Counted from the stretch's first letter, positions 16,543 through 24,752 are shown. The stretch is DNA of 64,000 bases from Paenibacillus artemisiicola (GCF_017652985.1 NZ_JAGGDJ010000024.1:1-64000); one strand, 5' to 3'. Notes: a model not told the origin generated them from the sequence alone. Program-made: numbers and translations.

Positions 16543-17316
16543 TTACGCGCGGGTTCCCGTGCTTTGCTCGACTTCCTCTTGCGTCACGAAGCCCGCGTAC
16601 GCGCTGCGCCCATCCTTGGCGATAACCGGCCCGTTCAGAAACTCTTTGCCGGTATCCGGATTGTACGACCCGACGACGGAATACTGAATGACGTAGCCTT
16701 TGCGCGTCGTCCGGCTTCGGTTCGGCGTGCTGCGGTGGAAGAGCAGGGAATGGAACGCGACCATGCTGCCCTTCTTCAGCTCGACCGGAATGCCCGGGTC
16801 GTCGCCTCGGTAGCAGACATAGCCGATCTCCGAGTGCACGTGCTCGACGAAGCCCTGCTTGTGCGAACCCGGCTGGACGTAAATGCAGCCGTTCTCGATC
16901 GTCGCGTCCTCGAGCGCGAGCCAGCACGTCACGTAATGCACCGGCTCGGTCGGCACGTAGCCGTTGTCCTGATGCCACGGAAAATCCCGTTTCGCTTCCG
17001 GGCGCTTGTACACGGACTGGTCCCAATACAGGCGCGTGTCCGGCCCGAGCAGCTCCGTCGTGATCGCCGCGAACCGCTCGTCCGCGATGAACCGCTGTAT
17101 GTCGGGATGCCGGTAGTTCAGATGGCTCGTAAAATTGATCTCGTTGGCGGCGCTGATGAAATCCCGCCCCTTCTGCAGGCGGCGCGCCGATTCCTCGTCC
17201 AGCCGGTCGATATGCCCGCGAATCGCGTCGATCTCGTCCTCGCCGAACAGATGCTCGAACACGATGTACCCTTGTTCCTCGTACTGCTTCAATTGCGCTT
17301 CGGTCAGCTTCAGCAT
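16543..17316 (-). CDS. Phytanoyl-CoA dioxygenase (PhyH) family Fe(II)/2-oxoglutarate oxygenase
   Basis: A 257-residue cytoplasmic protein with the double-stranded beta-helix iron site of PhyH enzymes: H115-x-D117 in FPWHQDNGY and distal H194 in LLFHRSTPNRSR, with Arg a few residues later to bind 2-oxoglutarate. The N-terminal signature YEEQGYIVFEHLF is typical. The family hydroxylates small metabolites, and the substrate cannot be inferred from the neighbours. A GGGAG ribosome site precedes the ATG at 17316. Confidence 0.88.
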   Translation of the reverse strand: MLKLTEAQLKQYEEQGYIVFEHLFGEDEIDAIRGHIDRLDEESARRLQKGRDFISAANEINFTSHLNYRHPDIQRFIADERFAAITTELLGPDTRLYWDQSVYKRPEAKRDFPWHQDNGYVPTEPVHYVTCWLALEDATIENGCIYVQPGSHKQGFVEHVHSEIGYVCYRGDDPGIPVELKKGSMVAFHSLLFHRSTPNRSRTTRKGYVIQYSVVGSYNPDTGKEFLNGPVIAKDGRSAYAGFVTQEEVEQSTGTRA

Positions 17317-17512
17317 GCGTCATCGCTCCCCATGGATTGGTGAACCGGCCGGACGGCGGAGCCCGCAACGAAGGACGGCAGCCGGCCGGTTGTAATCGCT
17401 TGCTTTCATTGTCCGCGATGCGCGCGTCCCGCTCAATGGCTTATCTCCGCCGGTTCGTTGTACGTTTTCCACCTTTTCCGGCGGTCGGGGCGCCGCCGCC
17501 GCGGACATGACC

Positions 17513-17553
17513 AAAAAGCCGGCCCTCCCCTTGGCAGGGAAGAGACCGGCTTT
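17513..17553 (-). terminator. Terminator of the extradiol dioxygenase gene
   Basis: AAAGCCGG and CCGGCTTT form the base of an interrupted stem that also includes CTTCCC/GGGGAG. On the reverse strand TTTTTGG follows, 32 bases past the stop at 17585. Confidence 0.7.
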
Positions 17554-17584
17554 CGGCCGAGCGCTTATCGCATGCGGCGCAGCG

Positions 17585-18361
17585 TCACATCTCGAGGCAC
17601 AGCAGCGAGAAGGTGCCCATCTGGAAGCCCTCGAACAGGACGCGCGGCGCCGTCTTGCCCGAAGCGCTGCCGTACGCGAGCAGCAGCGGGACGAAATGCT
17701 CCGGCCGCGGCACGGCGCGAAGCGCGTGCGGCGCCAGGCGCTCGTAGTCCGCGAGCGCCTCGGCATCCCGTTTCGTCACCTTGTCGGCGATCCACGCGTC
17801 GAACTCGGCTGCCCACGGCTCCGCGTGCTCCTGCTTCCATTTGATCTCGCCGAAATTATGCACCGTCGTGCCGCTGCCGATGACGAGGATGTCTTCCTCG
17901 CCGAGGCCGCGCAGCGCTTCGCCGATCGCGAGCTGCCGCGCCGCCGGCAGAAACGGCTGCACGGATATCGTCACGACCGGGATGTCCGCGTCCGGATACA
18001 TGTGGCGCAGGAACACCCACGCGCCGTGGTCCAGGCCGCGGCTCGCGTCCCGCCGCGTCTCGATCCCGTGCCGGGCGAAGCGCGCCTCCACCTCCGCCGC
18101 GACGTCCGGCGAACCCGGCGCGGGATACGTCAGGCGGTACAGCTCATCCGGGAAGCCGCCGAAATCGTAGATCGTCGGCAGCGGCCCCGCGGCGAACGAA
18201 ACCGTCGCGACCCGCGTCTCCCAATGCGCGCTGAAGAGCACGATCGCCCGGGGCTTCCAGCGTGTGCCCGTCTGTTTGAGAAAAGCGGTGTACGCGGATT
18301 CCTCCACGGCCATCATCGGCGAACCGTGGCATATGAACAGGGAAGGCAGCAAGGCGTTCAT
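17585..18361 (-). CDS. Class III extradiol dioxygenase (LigB/DODA, YgiD-like)
   Basis: About 258 residues of the DODA-type aromatic ring-opening dioxygenase family: LPSLFICHGSPMMAVE near the N-terminus with an iron-ligand His, FSAHWET, DHGAWVFLRHMYP, and IGSGTTVHNF. The family uses non-haem Fe(II) to cleave catechol-like rings. Start is uncertain: AAAGGAG touches the ATG at 18361 directly, while a TTG at 18352 is nine bases from it and would give the family-typical MLPSLF opening; 18394 is a longer option. Divergent from an HxlR regulator, a pairing that recalls CatR and the catDE catechol dioxygenase operon of Bacillus subtilis. Confidence 0.87.
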   Translation of the reverse strand: MNALLPSLFICHGSPMMAVEESAYTAFLKQTGTRWKPRAIVLFSAHWETRVATVSFAAGPLPTIYDFGGFPDELYRLTYPAPGSPDVAAEVEARFARHGIETRRDASRGLDHGAWVFLRHMYPDADIPVVTISVQPFLPAARQLAIGEALRGLGEEDILVIGSGTTVHNFGEIKWKQEHAEPWAAEFDAWIADKVTKRDAEALADYERLAPHALRAVPRPEHFVPLLLAYGSASGKTAPRVLFEGFQMGTFSLLCLEM

Positions 18362-18453
18362 CTCCTTTACGCCCGTTCCGCGCGGCTTCCGCATCTCCGA
18401 AACCGGCCGCTAGCGCGCCCGTCATGAGGCGAGCCGCCTCCCGCGGCGGTCCC

Positions 18454-18510
18454 TTGTGCGCGGAAGGGCTTTAGGGTTATAATACGACAATAGACTTACT
18501 TTTAGTAAGT
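18454..18510 (+). promoter_or_regulatory. HxlR promoter and 17-bp dyad operator
   Basis: TTGTGC (18454) and TATAAT (18478-18483) are 18 bases apart. Immediately downstream ACTTAC-ttttA-GTAAGT (18494-18510) is a perfect 6+6 dyad placed near the start point, typical for repression. A UUCG-loop hairpin (GGCACG/CGTGCC, 18512-18527) follows in the leader. Confidence 0.6.
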
Positions 18511-18565
18511 AGGCACGTTCGCGTGCCCTAGTACCCTTTGGGAAACCGGCAAGGAGGATTTCGAC

Positions 18566-18922
18566 TTGGACGAATGCAAAGCAAACACGGCGCTCGACAT
18601 TCTGATCGGCAAATGGAAGCCAATCATCCTCTATCATCTCGGCAGGGGCGGCACGATGCGGTTCAGCGAGCTGCAGAAGACCATTCCGGAAATCACGAAA
18701 AAAATGCTGACCTCGCAGCTGCGCGAGCTCGAATACCACGACATCGTACACCGCGAGATTTACATGCAAATCCCCCCGAAGGTCGAATACTCCATCACCG
18801 AGTACGGCCAGACGCTGTTTCCGATCATCAGTCTCATGCACGATTGGGGCGAGAAGCATGTCGTCCATCTCGAAGAAAAGTACAGCAATAACGACGATGC
18901 GTTACAGGAAAACGCGAACTGA
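18566..18922 (+). CDS. HxlR-family winged-helix regulator (CatR/YodB-like)
   Basis: A 118-residue DUF24/HxlR regulator: LDILIGKWKPIILYHL, MRFSELQKTIPEITKKMLTS and KVEYSITEYG are family hallmarks. It starts with TTG at 18566, fixed by AAGGAGG eight bases upstream. A single Cys at position 4 precedes the winged helix, in the same place as the redox-sensing Cys of B. subtilis YodB (Cys6) and CatR (Cys7), which respond to quinones and electrophiles. With the divergent extradiol dioxygenase this suggests quinone/catechol sensing. Confidence 0.9.
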   Translation: MDECKANTALDILIGKWKPIILYHLGRGGTMRFSELQKTIPEITKKMLTSQLRELEYHDIVHREIYMQIPPKVEYSITEYGQTLFPIISLMHDWGEKHVVHLEEKYSNNDDALQENAN

Positions 18923-18930
18923 AACGGCGA

Positions 18931-18971
18931 AAGGCCGCGGTCCGGACGAAATCGGACGGCGGCTTTTTTTT
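18931..18971 (+). terminator. Terminator of the HxlR gene
   Basis: A GC-rich stem (GCCGC..TCCG with CGGAC..GCGGC) followed by eight T. It lies just after the stop at 18922. Confidence 0.85.
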
Positions 18972-19079
18972 GCGCGCAGGGGCGAGCCCGCCGCATCGAC
19001 GGCGCGCGGCGGGCGGCCAGCGAAATCATCTCCATCTTCGACCAGTGTTCCCCGATCGCCGCCGCGTTACGCGCGAGCG

Positions 19080-20189
19080 CTATGCCAATCGAAACCCGCC
19101 CGCATTATGAATCCGTCCGCCCGCGGCGAGATGATCGCGCACGATGCGCTGCAGGGTCGTCTCGGCCTTCGCGCTCGGCAGGTCGGCTAGCGTCGTGCCA
19201 TAGCCGAATACCCGCTCCAGCGTCTGCGATTCGTTCGACAGCACCGGCACCGGATGATAGTCGCGCTGGAACCGGACAATGTTGGACGACTCCGGCAGCA
19301 GCGTCCGGAACGCCGGCGCGAGCAGCCACGAATCGCAGACGAACGCGCGGTACGGGTTACTCGGGAAATGCGTCGCCGCGAAGGCGGCAGCGCGCGCGTA
19401 CGAGTCCCGGCACCCTTCGGGGGAGAGGCGCTCGCCTTCGGGGACGTGCACGTTCAGCACGGGATCGCCCTTCTGCAGCGCAAGCTCCCATTCGTCCGCG
19501 CCGAGCCGGACCGTCTTGCGGTCCGCCGCGCCGAGCGCGGAGACCGGATGTCCCTCATAACGCGCGCCGTCGAACGCATACGCGGATTCCCAGCCGCCCG
19601 CTGCGTCGAAGAGGCCGCATGTGCCGTCGAGCTGTCCGTCGCTCCGGTAGCGCACGCCGCCTTCGGACAGCACCGCGACGCCGCCCGTTGTCCGGTGGCG
19701 GAACGCTTTGGCGGGGAACGGACAGGCCGCGAAATGGAACTGCAGCCGTCCCAGCCGGAACAATTCCCCGCGCAGATGCTGATGCAGCCAGCCGAGCTCG
19801 CTCAGCCCCCAGCGCCCGTGACGGCGCAGATGCGCGCGCATCCAAATGACGAGGTCGTGCACCGTGTCGACGAGCACCTCTTGCGGCAGGCCGCGCGCCG
19901 CATAGCGTTCCGCGAGCAGCGGAATCGCGCCCGCGTAGACGACCGCCGCCAGCAGCGCGCCGTCCGCGCCGAAAGCGAGCAGCTCCCGGTTCACGTCGTC
20001 AGGCGGCCGGTTCGCATCCTCGAACAGCTCCCGTCGGAAACGCACCGCCGCTTCCGCCAGCTCGCCGTCCCCGCGGACCGCCTCCGCCGCCTTGCCCAGC
20101 ACGTCCGCAATATCCGCCGGAAACCGCGCCGCCTCGCAAATCGCCGCCAGCTCCCCCGGCGCCAAAAAATCCCCGCTTGCGCTTATCAT
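19080..20189 (-). CDS. Acyltransferase-domain protein (NAT_N / GNAT-like C-terminal domain)
   Basis: 369 residues. The N-terminal helical half and the C-terminal half, with FVCDSWLLAPAFRTLLPESS followed by SNIVRFQRDYHPVP, match the two-domain acyltransferase proteins common in Paenibacillus and actinomycetes (PF18082/PF18164 type). The precise reaction is not known. The start at 20189 (MISASGDFL) has GGGGAGAGG just upstream; 20222 is a longer option. Single gene, no clear operon partner. Confidence 0.7.
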   Translation of the reverse strand: MISASGDFLAPGELAAICEAARFPADIADVLGKAAEAVRGDGELAEAAVRFRRELFEDANRPPDDVNRELLAFGADGALLAAVVYAGAIPLLAERYAARGLPQEVLVDTVHDLVIWMRAHLRRHGRWGLSELGWLHQHLRGELFRLGRLQFHFAACPFPAKAFRHRTTGGVAVLSEGGVRYRSDGQLDGTCGLFDAAGGWESAYAFDGARYEGHPVSALGAADRKTVRLGADEWELALQKGDPVLNVHVPEGERLSPEGCRDSYARAAAFAATHFPSNPYRAFVCDSWLLAPAFRTLLPESSNIVRFQRDYHPVPVLSNESQTLERVFGYGTTLADLPSAKAETTLQRIVRDHLAAGGRIHNAGGFRLA

Positions 20190-20306
20190 CTCTGCCTCTC
20201 CCCTTATCGGCCCGGGAACCATTCCTTCGGCCCGCGGCCCGAATCCTCATCTCCTCCCACTATAGCAAGCGCGGCGAAGCGCCGGCAAGCCGTACCGGCA
20301 ATAACG

Positions 20307-20340
20307 AAAAAGCCTTCGCCCCGAAAAGGGGCGAAGGCTT
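20307..20340 (-). terminator. Terminator of yidC
   Basis: AAGCCTTCGCCCC (20310-20322) pairs perfectly with GGGGCGAAGGCTT (20328-20340), and TTTTTCG follows on the reverse strand. It is 48 bases past the yidC stop. Confidence 0.9.
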
Positions 20341-20387
20341 CGATAACGCGGAGCGCGGGAGCCGCGGAGCGCAGCCGCGGCGGCTCC

Positions 20388-21101
20388 TTACGCCGTGCCG
20401 ACCGCGGCGCCGGCGGCCTCCTGCGGATACAGCCGCTTGGAGATCAGCGTCTGCGCGATCATGACCAGGCCGCCGACGCTCCAATAGAGCGGCAGCGCGG
20501 CAGGCGCCGTGAACGAGAACACCCCCATCATGACCGGGGACAGGTACAGGAGCAAGCCCATGCCCTTCGCGCCGTTCATCGGCGGCTGAGCGGCCTGCTG
20601 CAAGCGCGCCTGCAGCAGATAGACGCCCGCGGCCACGAACGGCAGAATCGGATCCGGGCTTCCGAGCTGGAACCACAGGAACGTATGATGCGCGAGCTCG
20701 GGATTCGAGCGGATCGCGAAGTAGAGGCCGGACAGGATCGGAATTTGCAGCAGCATCGGCAGGCAGCCGGCGTTCAGCGGGTTGTAGCCGTGCTTGGCGT
20801 AGACCGCCATCGTTTCTTCCGTTTGCTTGCGCTGCTTGTCGGGAGCGGCGCTTTTGGCGTATTTGCGCTTGACGGCCTCGAGCTCCGGCTGCATGGCGGC
20901 CAGCTTCCGCCGCATGCCCTGCTGCCGCTTGTACTGGTTGATCATGAACGGCATGAGCGCCAGCCGGACCAGGATGGTGATCGCGACGAGCGCGAGGCCG
21001 AAGCTGCCGTCGAACCAGCCCGCGAAGTGGTCGATCAGCCAAGTGAAAGGCGAGACGAAATAATCATGGAATACCGCGATTTGCGCGTACGTGTCGGACA
21101 T
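20388..21101 (-). CDS. yidC: YidC/Oxa1-family membrane protein insertase
   Basis: A 237-residue insertase with the five-TM YidC core. The first conserved TM contains the hydrophilic-groove Arg (R46 in ITILVRLALMPF), followed by the charged cytoplasmic hairpin (KRQQGMRRKLAAMQPELEAVKRKY) and the later TM segments. It has no lipoprotein signal or N-terminal Cys, unlike many Gram-positive YidC1/SpoIIIJ proteins. It inserts proteins into the plasma membrane, alone or with SecYEG. The start at 21101 has GGGAGG nine bases upstream, and part of that site lies in the 3' arm of a perfect hairpin inside the preceding ORF, suggesting MifM-like control (see 21035-21394). Its own terminator follows. Confidence 0.93.
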   Translation of the reverse strand: MSDTYAQIAVFHDYFVSPFTWLIDHFAGWFDGSFGLALVAITILVRLALMPFMINQYKRQQGMRRKLAAMQPELEAVKRKYAKSAAPDKQRKQTEETMAVYAKHGYNPLNAGCLPMLLQIPILSGLYFAIRSNPELAHHTFLWFQLGSPDPILPFVAAGVYLLQARLQQAAQPPMNGAKGMGLLLYLSPVMMGVFSFTAPAALPLYWSVGGLVMIAQTLISKRLYPQEAAGAAVGTA

Positions 21102-21394
21102 CTTGAAAATCCTCCCTGTTGATGGTTTGCGTCGGTCGTCATCAACAGGGTCGTGCACGGGGATGAATCATCGTCGGGCGCTTCCTTGCGTTTCGTCAGC
21201 CGGACATACCGCAGGCTCTGAACCGGCGCATCGACGGCCGGCAGCTTGGGCAGCGCCGGACCGCCCGCCGTCTCGCGGAAAGCCGTCCAACCCTTCGCCG
21301 CCGAGGCCGGCAGCGCGAACAGGCACAGATACGCCAGCGACACGAGCGTGCAGATGGAGATTGCGTACAGCAGCGCGTCATGAAGCTCGAACAA
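21035..21394 (-). CDS. Small membrane leader ORF upstream of yidC (MifM-like arrest-peptide candidate)
   Basis: 119 residues starting at TTG 21394, with AAGGGGGTGATC upstream, only one base off the full anti-16S complement, and nine bases spacing. One TM helix (LLYAISICTLVSLAYLCLFALP, ~8-29) is followed by a linker and a basic stretch then an acidic patch (RYVRLTKRKEAPDDDSSP, residues 62-79). The perfect hairpin 21114-21150 begins six codons after the acidic run, and the ORF overlaps the start of yidC by 67 bases in another frame. In B. subtilis, MifM is a TM leader peptide whose stalling at an acidic run opens a hairpin that masks the yidC2 ribosome site. The parallel is structural; no sequence identity is claimed. 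Confidence 0.6.
   Translation of the reverse strand: MFELHDALLYAISICTLVSLAYLCLFALPASAAKGWTAFRETAGGPALPKLPAVDAPVQSLRYVRLTKRKEAPDDDSSPCTTLLMTTDANHQQGGFSRCPTRTRKSRYSMIISSRLSLG
21114..21150 (-). promoter_or_regulatory. mRNA hairpin that takes in part of the yidC ribosome binding site
   Basis: CCCTGTTGATG (mRNA 21150-21140) is perfectly complementary to CATCAACAGGG (mRNA 21124-21114), an 11-bp stem with a 15-base loop. The final GGG of the 3' arm is the start of the GGGAGG ribosome site of yidC. It lies wholly within the leader ORF. A ribosome paused just upstream would keep the stem open. Confidence 0.7.
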
Positions 21395-21595
21395 TGAGGA
21401 TCACCCCCTTCGGTGCAATGCGTGTTCGTCCATTGTAGTCCTATTCGCCCCGAGCGGCATCGGTCGCAAGACGGACGGCGCCGCGTCGTCGGGGCTCAAG
21501 ATTTGGAAGCCGGCGCAACTTCTGGCGGGCGGCTTTCGTCATTCTTCATAACAATCTCCTCTACTCCTGTCTTCTACTTCAATTTCTGAAAGGCG

Positions 21596-22762
21596 ATGAT
21601 TCGATTGAAACTGAAATGGCTCGCGTCGGCGGCGCTCGCCGCGTCGCTGCTGGCGCCCGCGACCGCCGTTCACGCCGCAACGCCCGCATACGCAAGGCTC
21701 TCCTGGGACGGCGGCGGCGATTCGCTCGGCACCGCGATCATGAAGAACGGCACGGTATACGTGCCCGCGAATACGCTCGAATCGGCCGGCATGACCGTGC
21801 GGTGGGACAAGTCGCGCCAGCGCGCCGATTATGCCGGCTACGGCAGAAGCCTCGCCGTGCGGATCGGCGGCACCTCCGCCGTGCTGGACGGCGATCCGGT
21901 CCGGGGCATGCCCGCCCCGTTTCTGTACCAGGGCCAGCTGTACTTGAGCGGACGGTTCGTCGTCGCGGCGCTCGAAGGCGATTCCGTCGCCTGGGACGCG
22001 AAAACCCGCGTGTTCAGCGCCAAGCACCTGCACACGTACGCGGGCTTCAGCCAGACGTACGGCGGCCGCACGTACAGCGTCGTCAAGCGCACGGGCGAAT
22101 TGTTCGCAAGCACCGGCAAGAACGGCGCGCAGGTGAAGCTGGCCGACCTCGGCTCTCAGCTGTACGACGGGGTGTCGATGGAGTTTCAGCCGACCGAAGG
22201 CGGCCTGCTGCTGCTGACGATCACCGACAACTACGGCGAGCCGCATCTTAACGATCACCGGTTCGCGCTCCTTCTGAAGAACGGCGCCGTCATCCGCCAA
22301 GCGGACGTCCATTATTGGCAGCGCTTCGAGAAGAACGTCGCCGCCTACGGCGATCATCTGCTGCTCACGGACGGGCAGACGCTCCGGGTGATCCGGGACG
22401 GCACCGGCGCGGTCGAGCAGACGATCGATCTCGTCAAGCTCGGCGGCGAGGATGGGCCTTACTTCGTCGAAGGCGCCGCGGACGATTACCTGCTGATCCG
22501 GCCGAACGCTTCCGGTCTCCTGACGCTCGTCGACCGCACCACCGGCGCGAGCGTCAAGCTGTACAAGCAGCTGCTCGACGCCGAAGGCCAAGCGTACGCG
22601 ACGGAAAACGACGTTCCCTACCATGGCGACGAGCTGCATTTCGTGAAACGCGACGGCGATACGCTCTACTTCGAGGACGACAGCCCTTTCGCGAAGGATA
22701 GCGGCCGCCTGCTGCCTTATAAGCTCCCGATTCCGGCCGAAGGCGGCACGTCCGGCCCTTGA
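21596..22762 (+). CDS. Secreted protein with copper-amine-oxidase-N-like (stalk) domain
   Basis: 388 residues with a signal peptide (LKWLASAALAASLLAPATAVHA). The region after it, with MKNGTVYVPANTLESAG, MTVRWDKSRQRADYAG and APFLYQGQLYLSGRFVVAAL, resembles the stalk/Cu_amine_oxidN1 repeats of Paenibacillus cell-surface proteins. The C-terminal two-thirds look like a beta-propeller of DUF5050-like repeats (for example DHLLLTDGQTLRVIRDGTGA). The ATG at 21596 is close to AAAGG; a TTG at 21605 is an alternative. Extracellular or wall-bound; function unknown. Confidence 0.75.
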   Translation: MIRLKLKWLASAALAASLLAPATAVHAATPAYARLSWDGGGDSLGTAIMKNGTVYVPANTLESAGMTVRWDKSRQRADYAGYGRSLAVRIGGTSAVLDGDPVRGMPAPFLYQGQLYLSGRFVVAALEGDSVAWDAKTRVFSAKHLHTYAGFSQTYGGRTYSVVKRTGELFASTGKNGAQVKLADLGSQLYDGVSMEFQPTEGGLLLLTITDNYGEPHLNDHRFALLLKNGAVIRQADVHYWQRFEKNVAAYGDHLLLTDGQTLRVIRDGTGAVEQTIDLVKLGGEDGPYFVEGAADDYLLIRPNASGLLTLVDRTTGASVKLYKQLLDAEGQAYATENDVPYHGDELHFVKRDGDTLYFEDDSPFAKDSGRLLPYKLPIPAEGGTSGP

Positions 22763-23448
22763 CCGGCATCCGCCGCGCCCCCGTTCTCCGGAACGGGGGC
22801 GTTTGCCGTTCTTCCTTCGCCCGGCCTTTCCGCCGCGTCCGCCGTTTCCTTCTTCCGCCACACGTTGCGGTACAGGCCGGTCACCGTCAACGTGACGGTG
22901 CCGGTCTCCTGCAGCGACACGCCGCCGGCCTCGTACGCGCCGGCCGGGAACACGTAGAACGCGAATTCGTCGCCGTCCTTCTCGTTAAGCCCTCCGATGG
23001 CGAAGACGGGGCTCTCGTAGTTCTGCCCGTTGTACGCCGCCGTCATGGAAGCCGTCATGTCCGACGAGAAGGCATGCGCGCCCATGGTGCGGTGCCGCGA
23101 CCCGGAGACGAGATCGGCGCCGTCCGGCGAATACGTGCCGTGCGAGCGAAGGCCGATCCGGTACCCGCCGGTCATGGCGCTGCCGGTATTGTCGACCCAG
23201 CCGACGTCGATGACGTACGAACCGTCGTCGTACAGGACTTTGCCGGTATTGCCGCCCAAGTCGGCCAAATCGATATCGACGGAGTAGCTGCCGGGAACCG
23301 GGTAGCCGCCCGTATCCGTGAACGAATCCGTGTCGTTGACGATGCGGGCCATGCCTCCCTGCCACGCGCCGATCCGCGGCTGCGCATAGCGGTAACCGGC
23401 CAGGATGGCGACGCACAGGACGGCCGCGGCAATCGCTCTCGTTTTCAT
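22717..23448 (-). CDS. Membrane-anchored or secreted protein of unknown family
   Basis: 243 residues opening with a signal anchor (MKTRAIAAAVLCVAILAGYRY), then a beta-rich domain (SYSVDIDLADLGGN, VIDVGWVDNTGSAMTGGYRI) and a low-complexity Pro/Ala/Gly tail. The start at 23448 is set by GGGGGACAAGC. The last 46 bases overlap the 3' end of the convergent gene, and the terminator hairpin 22776-22801 lies inside its coding tail. The tail may therefore be poorly conserved, or the true stop may have been lost by a frameshift. I do not recognise the family. Confidence 0.6.
   Translation of the reverse strand: MKTRAIAAAVLCVAILAGYRYAQPRIGAWQGGMARIVNDTDSFTDTGGYPVPGSYSVDIDLADLGGNTGKVLYDDGSYVIDVGWVDNTGSAMTGGYRIGLRSHGTYSPDGADLVSGSRHRTMGAHAFSSDMTASMTAAYNGQNYESPVFAIGGLNEKDGDEFAFYVFPAGAYEAGGVSLQETGTVTLTVTGLYRNVWRKKETADAAERPGEGRTANAPVPENGGAADAGQGPDVPPSAGIGSL
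22776..22801. terminator. Terminator hairpin between convergent genes
   Basis: CGCCCCCGTTC pairs with GAACGGGGGCG across a TCCG loop. A short GTTTG run follows on the plus strand. It lies inside the 3' coding region of the reverse-strand gene ending at 22717. Confidence 0.65.
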
Positions 23449-23645
23449 GCTTGTCCCCCCGATCAAATTGTTGTTCGCACCGAGTTCCGGTTCGCGCCGG
23501 ACCGATGCCGGCCGTTCAGGCAACCTGCGGAGCCGATGATAACCCGTTAATCCGTCTTACGATGAAAACGGCGATCGGTTCCCCCAGCCGGGTGGAAAGC
23601 GGAAATTTCGGCAGCGGCGCGGCTCCGCGGCGTTCGGCAGGCGCA

Positions 23646-23683
23646 AAGCAAAAGGAGCCGCGGATAAGCGGCTCCTTTTGCTT
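23646..23683. terminator. Bidirectional-looking terminator
   Basis: AAGCAAAAGGAGCCGC pairs perfectly with GCGGCTCCTTTTGCTT, a 16-bp stem with six-base loop. It lies 52 bases after the methyltransferase stop and most likely ends that gene. Confidence 0.8.
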
Positions 23684-23735
23684 CGTATTCGACGCGCAGG
23701 TCTGGCAGCACCGGGTGTCGCGGAACGGGCGCGCG

Positions 23736-24482
23736 TTATTTCCGCGCGACGATCAGCATCCGTTCCGCGTTCGTCCGGATGCCCTTCTCGGTCCGATGCT
23801 CCTCGGCGAAGCGCGCCAGCACTTCAACGTCCTCGTCCCGCTCGCCGAACTCCGGAATGATCGGCGCGTGCTTCAGCAGAAACATCAGATCCTCCGCCGA
23901 CCGGTAGTACTCCGCCGCGTCATACCGGAACGACTGCACGTCGCCAAATCCGGCATCGCGAAGCTCGCTGACGCAGCGCCGCAGCAGCGTGCCGGGCGGC
24001 GCCTCCCGCCAGCCGCGGCCGAACGCCGCGACGAGGTTGCGTTTGTCCCCTTCGCCGACCTGCTGCGTGACGAAGACGCCGCCCGGCTTCAGCACCCTGG
24101 CGACCTCGCCCGCGTGGAACGGCGCATGCCGGCAGCAGACGACGTCGAAGCCGCCGTCCGGAAAAGCCAACCGCTCCGCGTCCATCCGCAGGAAGCGGAC
24201 GTTCCGCCGCCCGCTGCGTTCCGCGTTCCGCTTCGCCGTCTCGATCATGCCGGCCGCCCGATCGATGCCGACCAGCTCCCGCGCGGCATCCGCGAGCACG
24301 AGCAGCGCTTCGCCGCCGCCCGTGCCGATGTCGAGCAGCGCGTCCTCCGGCCCGCACCGGGCGCGCACCTCCTCCGCGTACTGCCATGCTTCGCCTTCCG
24401 CGACCGTCCGCACGGCGCTGAAATTCCAGCCGTTCCGCGCGCCCGTCCGTTCATAAAAGGACCGGTAGTCCTTGTTCGTCAT
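23736..24482 (-). CDS. Class I SAM-dependent methyltransferase
   Basis: A 248-residue Rossmann-type methyltransferase. Motif I is LLDIGTGGGEALL (about residues 49-61), the acidic residue binding the ribose is in LVGIDRAAGM, motif II is FDVVCCRHAPFH, and motif III is VLKPGGVFVTQQV. It belongs to the Methyltransf_11/25 group with unassigned small-molecule substrate. GGGAGG precedes the ATG at 24482. Monocistronic with its own terminator. Confidence 0.9.
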   Translation of the reverse strand: MTNKDYRSFYERTGARNGWNFSAVRTVAEGEAWQYAEEVRARCGPEDALLDIGTGGGEALLVLADAARELVGIDRAAGMIETAKRNAERSGRRNVRFLRMDAERLAFPDGGFDVVCCRHAPFHAGEVARVLKPGGVFVTQQVGEGDKRNLVAAFGRGWREAPPGTLLRRCVSELRDAGFGDVQSFRYDAAEYYRSAEDLMFLLKHAPIIPEFGERDEDVEVLARFAEEHRTEKGIRTNAERMLIVARK

Positions 24483-24723
24483 CGTGTCATTCCTCCCGTT
24501 ATTCGGCGAGAAGCGCCATCCCTCCCCGCCTCGTTCGTCATCGCATGCCGCCCGGAGGGCAGAGTTCCCCCTTGGCGGCCGGTACGCGTCTCAGCCCGGC
24601 CCGGCTAGCAGCCGCTTCGAACGATTCGGTGCGCCAACCTCTTCGCCTCCATTCGGCAGAATCTACCTGTAATTGTAAATGGCCGCAAGCATCCCCGGCA
24701 ATCCCGGCACGATTGCGGCATGC

Positions 24724-24752
24724 AAAAAGGCGCCGCATCGGCGCGGCGCCTT
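24724..24752 (-). terminator. Terminator of the GNAT gene
   Basis: AAGGCGCCG (24727-24735) pairs with CGGCGCCTT (24744-24752), with a TTTTTGC tail on the reverse strand. It overlaps the stop codon of the upstream gene. Confidence 0.8.

Noticed and set aside
19254..21122. 622-codon plus-strand frame
   Set aside because: It spans two reverse-strand genes and their terminator, which no single real gene would do.
21196..21381. ATG-start 61-codon frame upstream of yidC
   Set aside because: Its product is Arg/Cys-rich and lacks a TM helix. The TTG frame at 21394 has the much better ribosome site and a proper TM segment.
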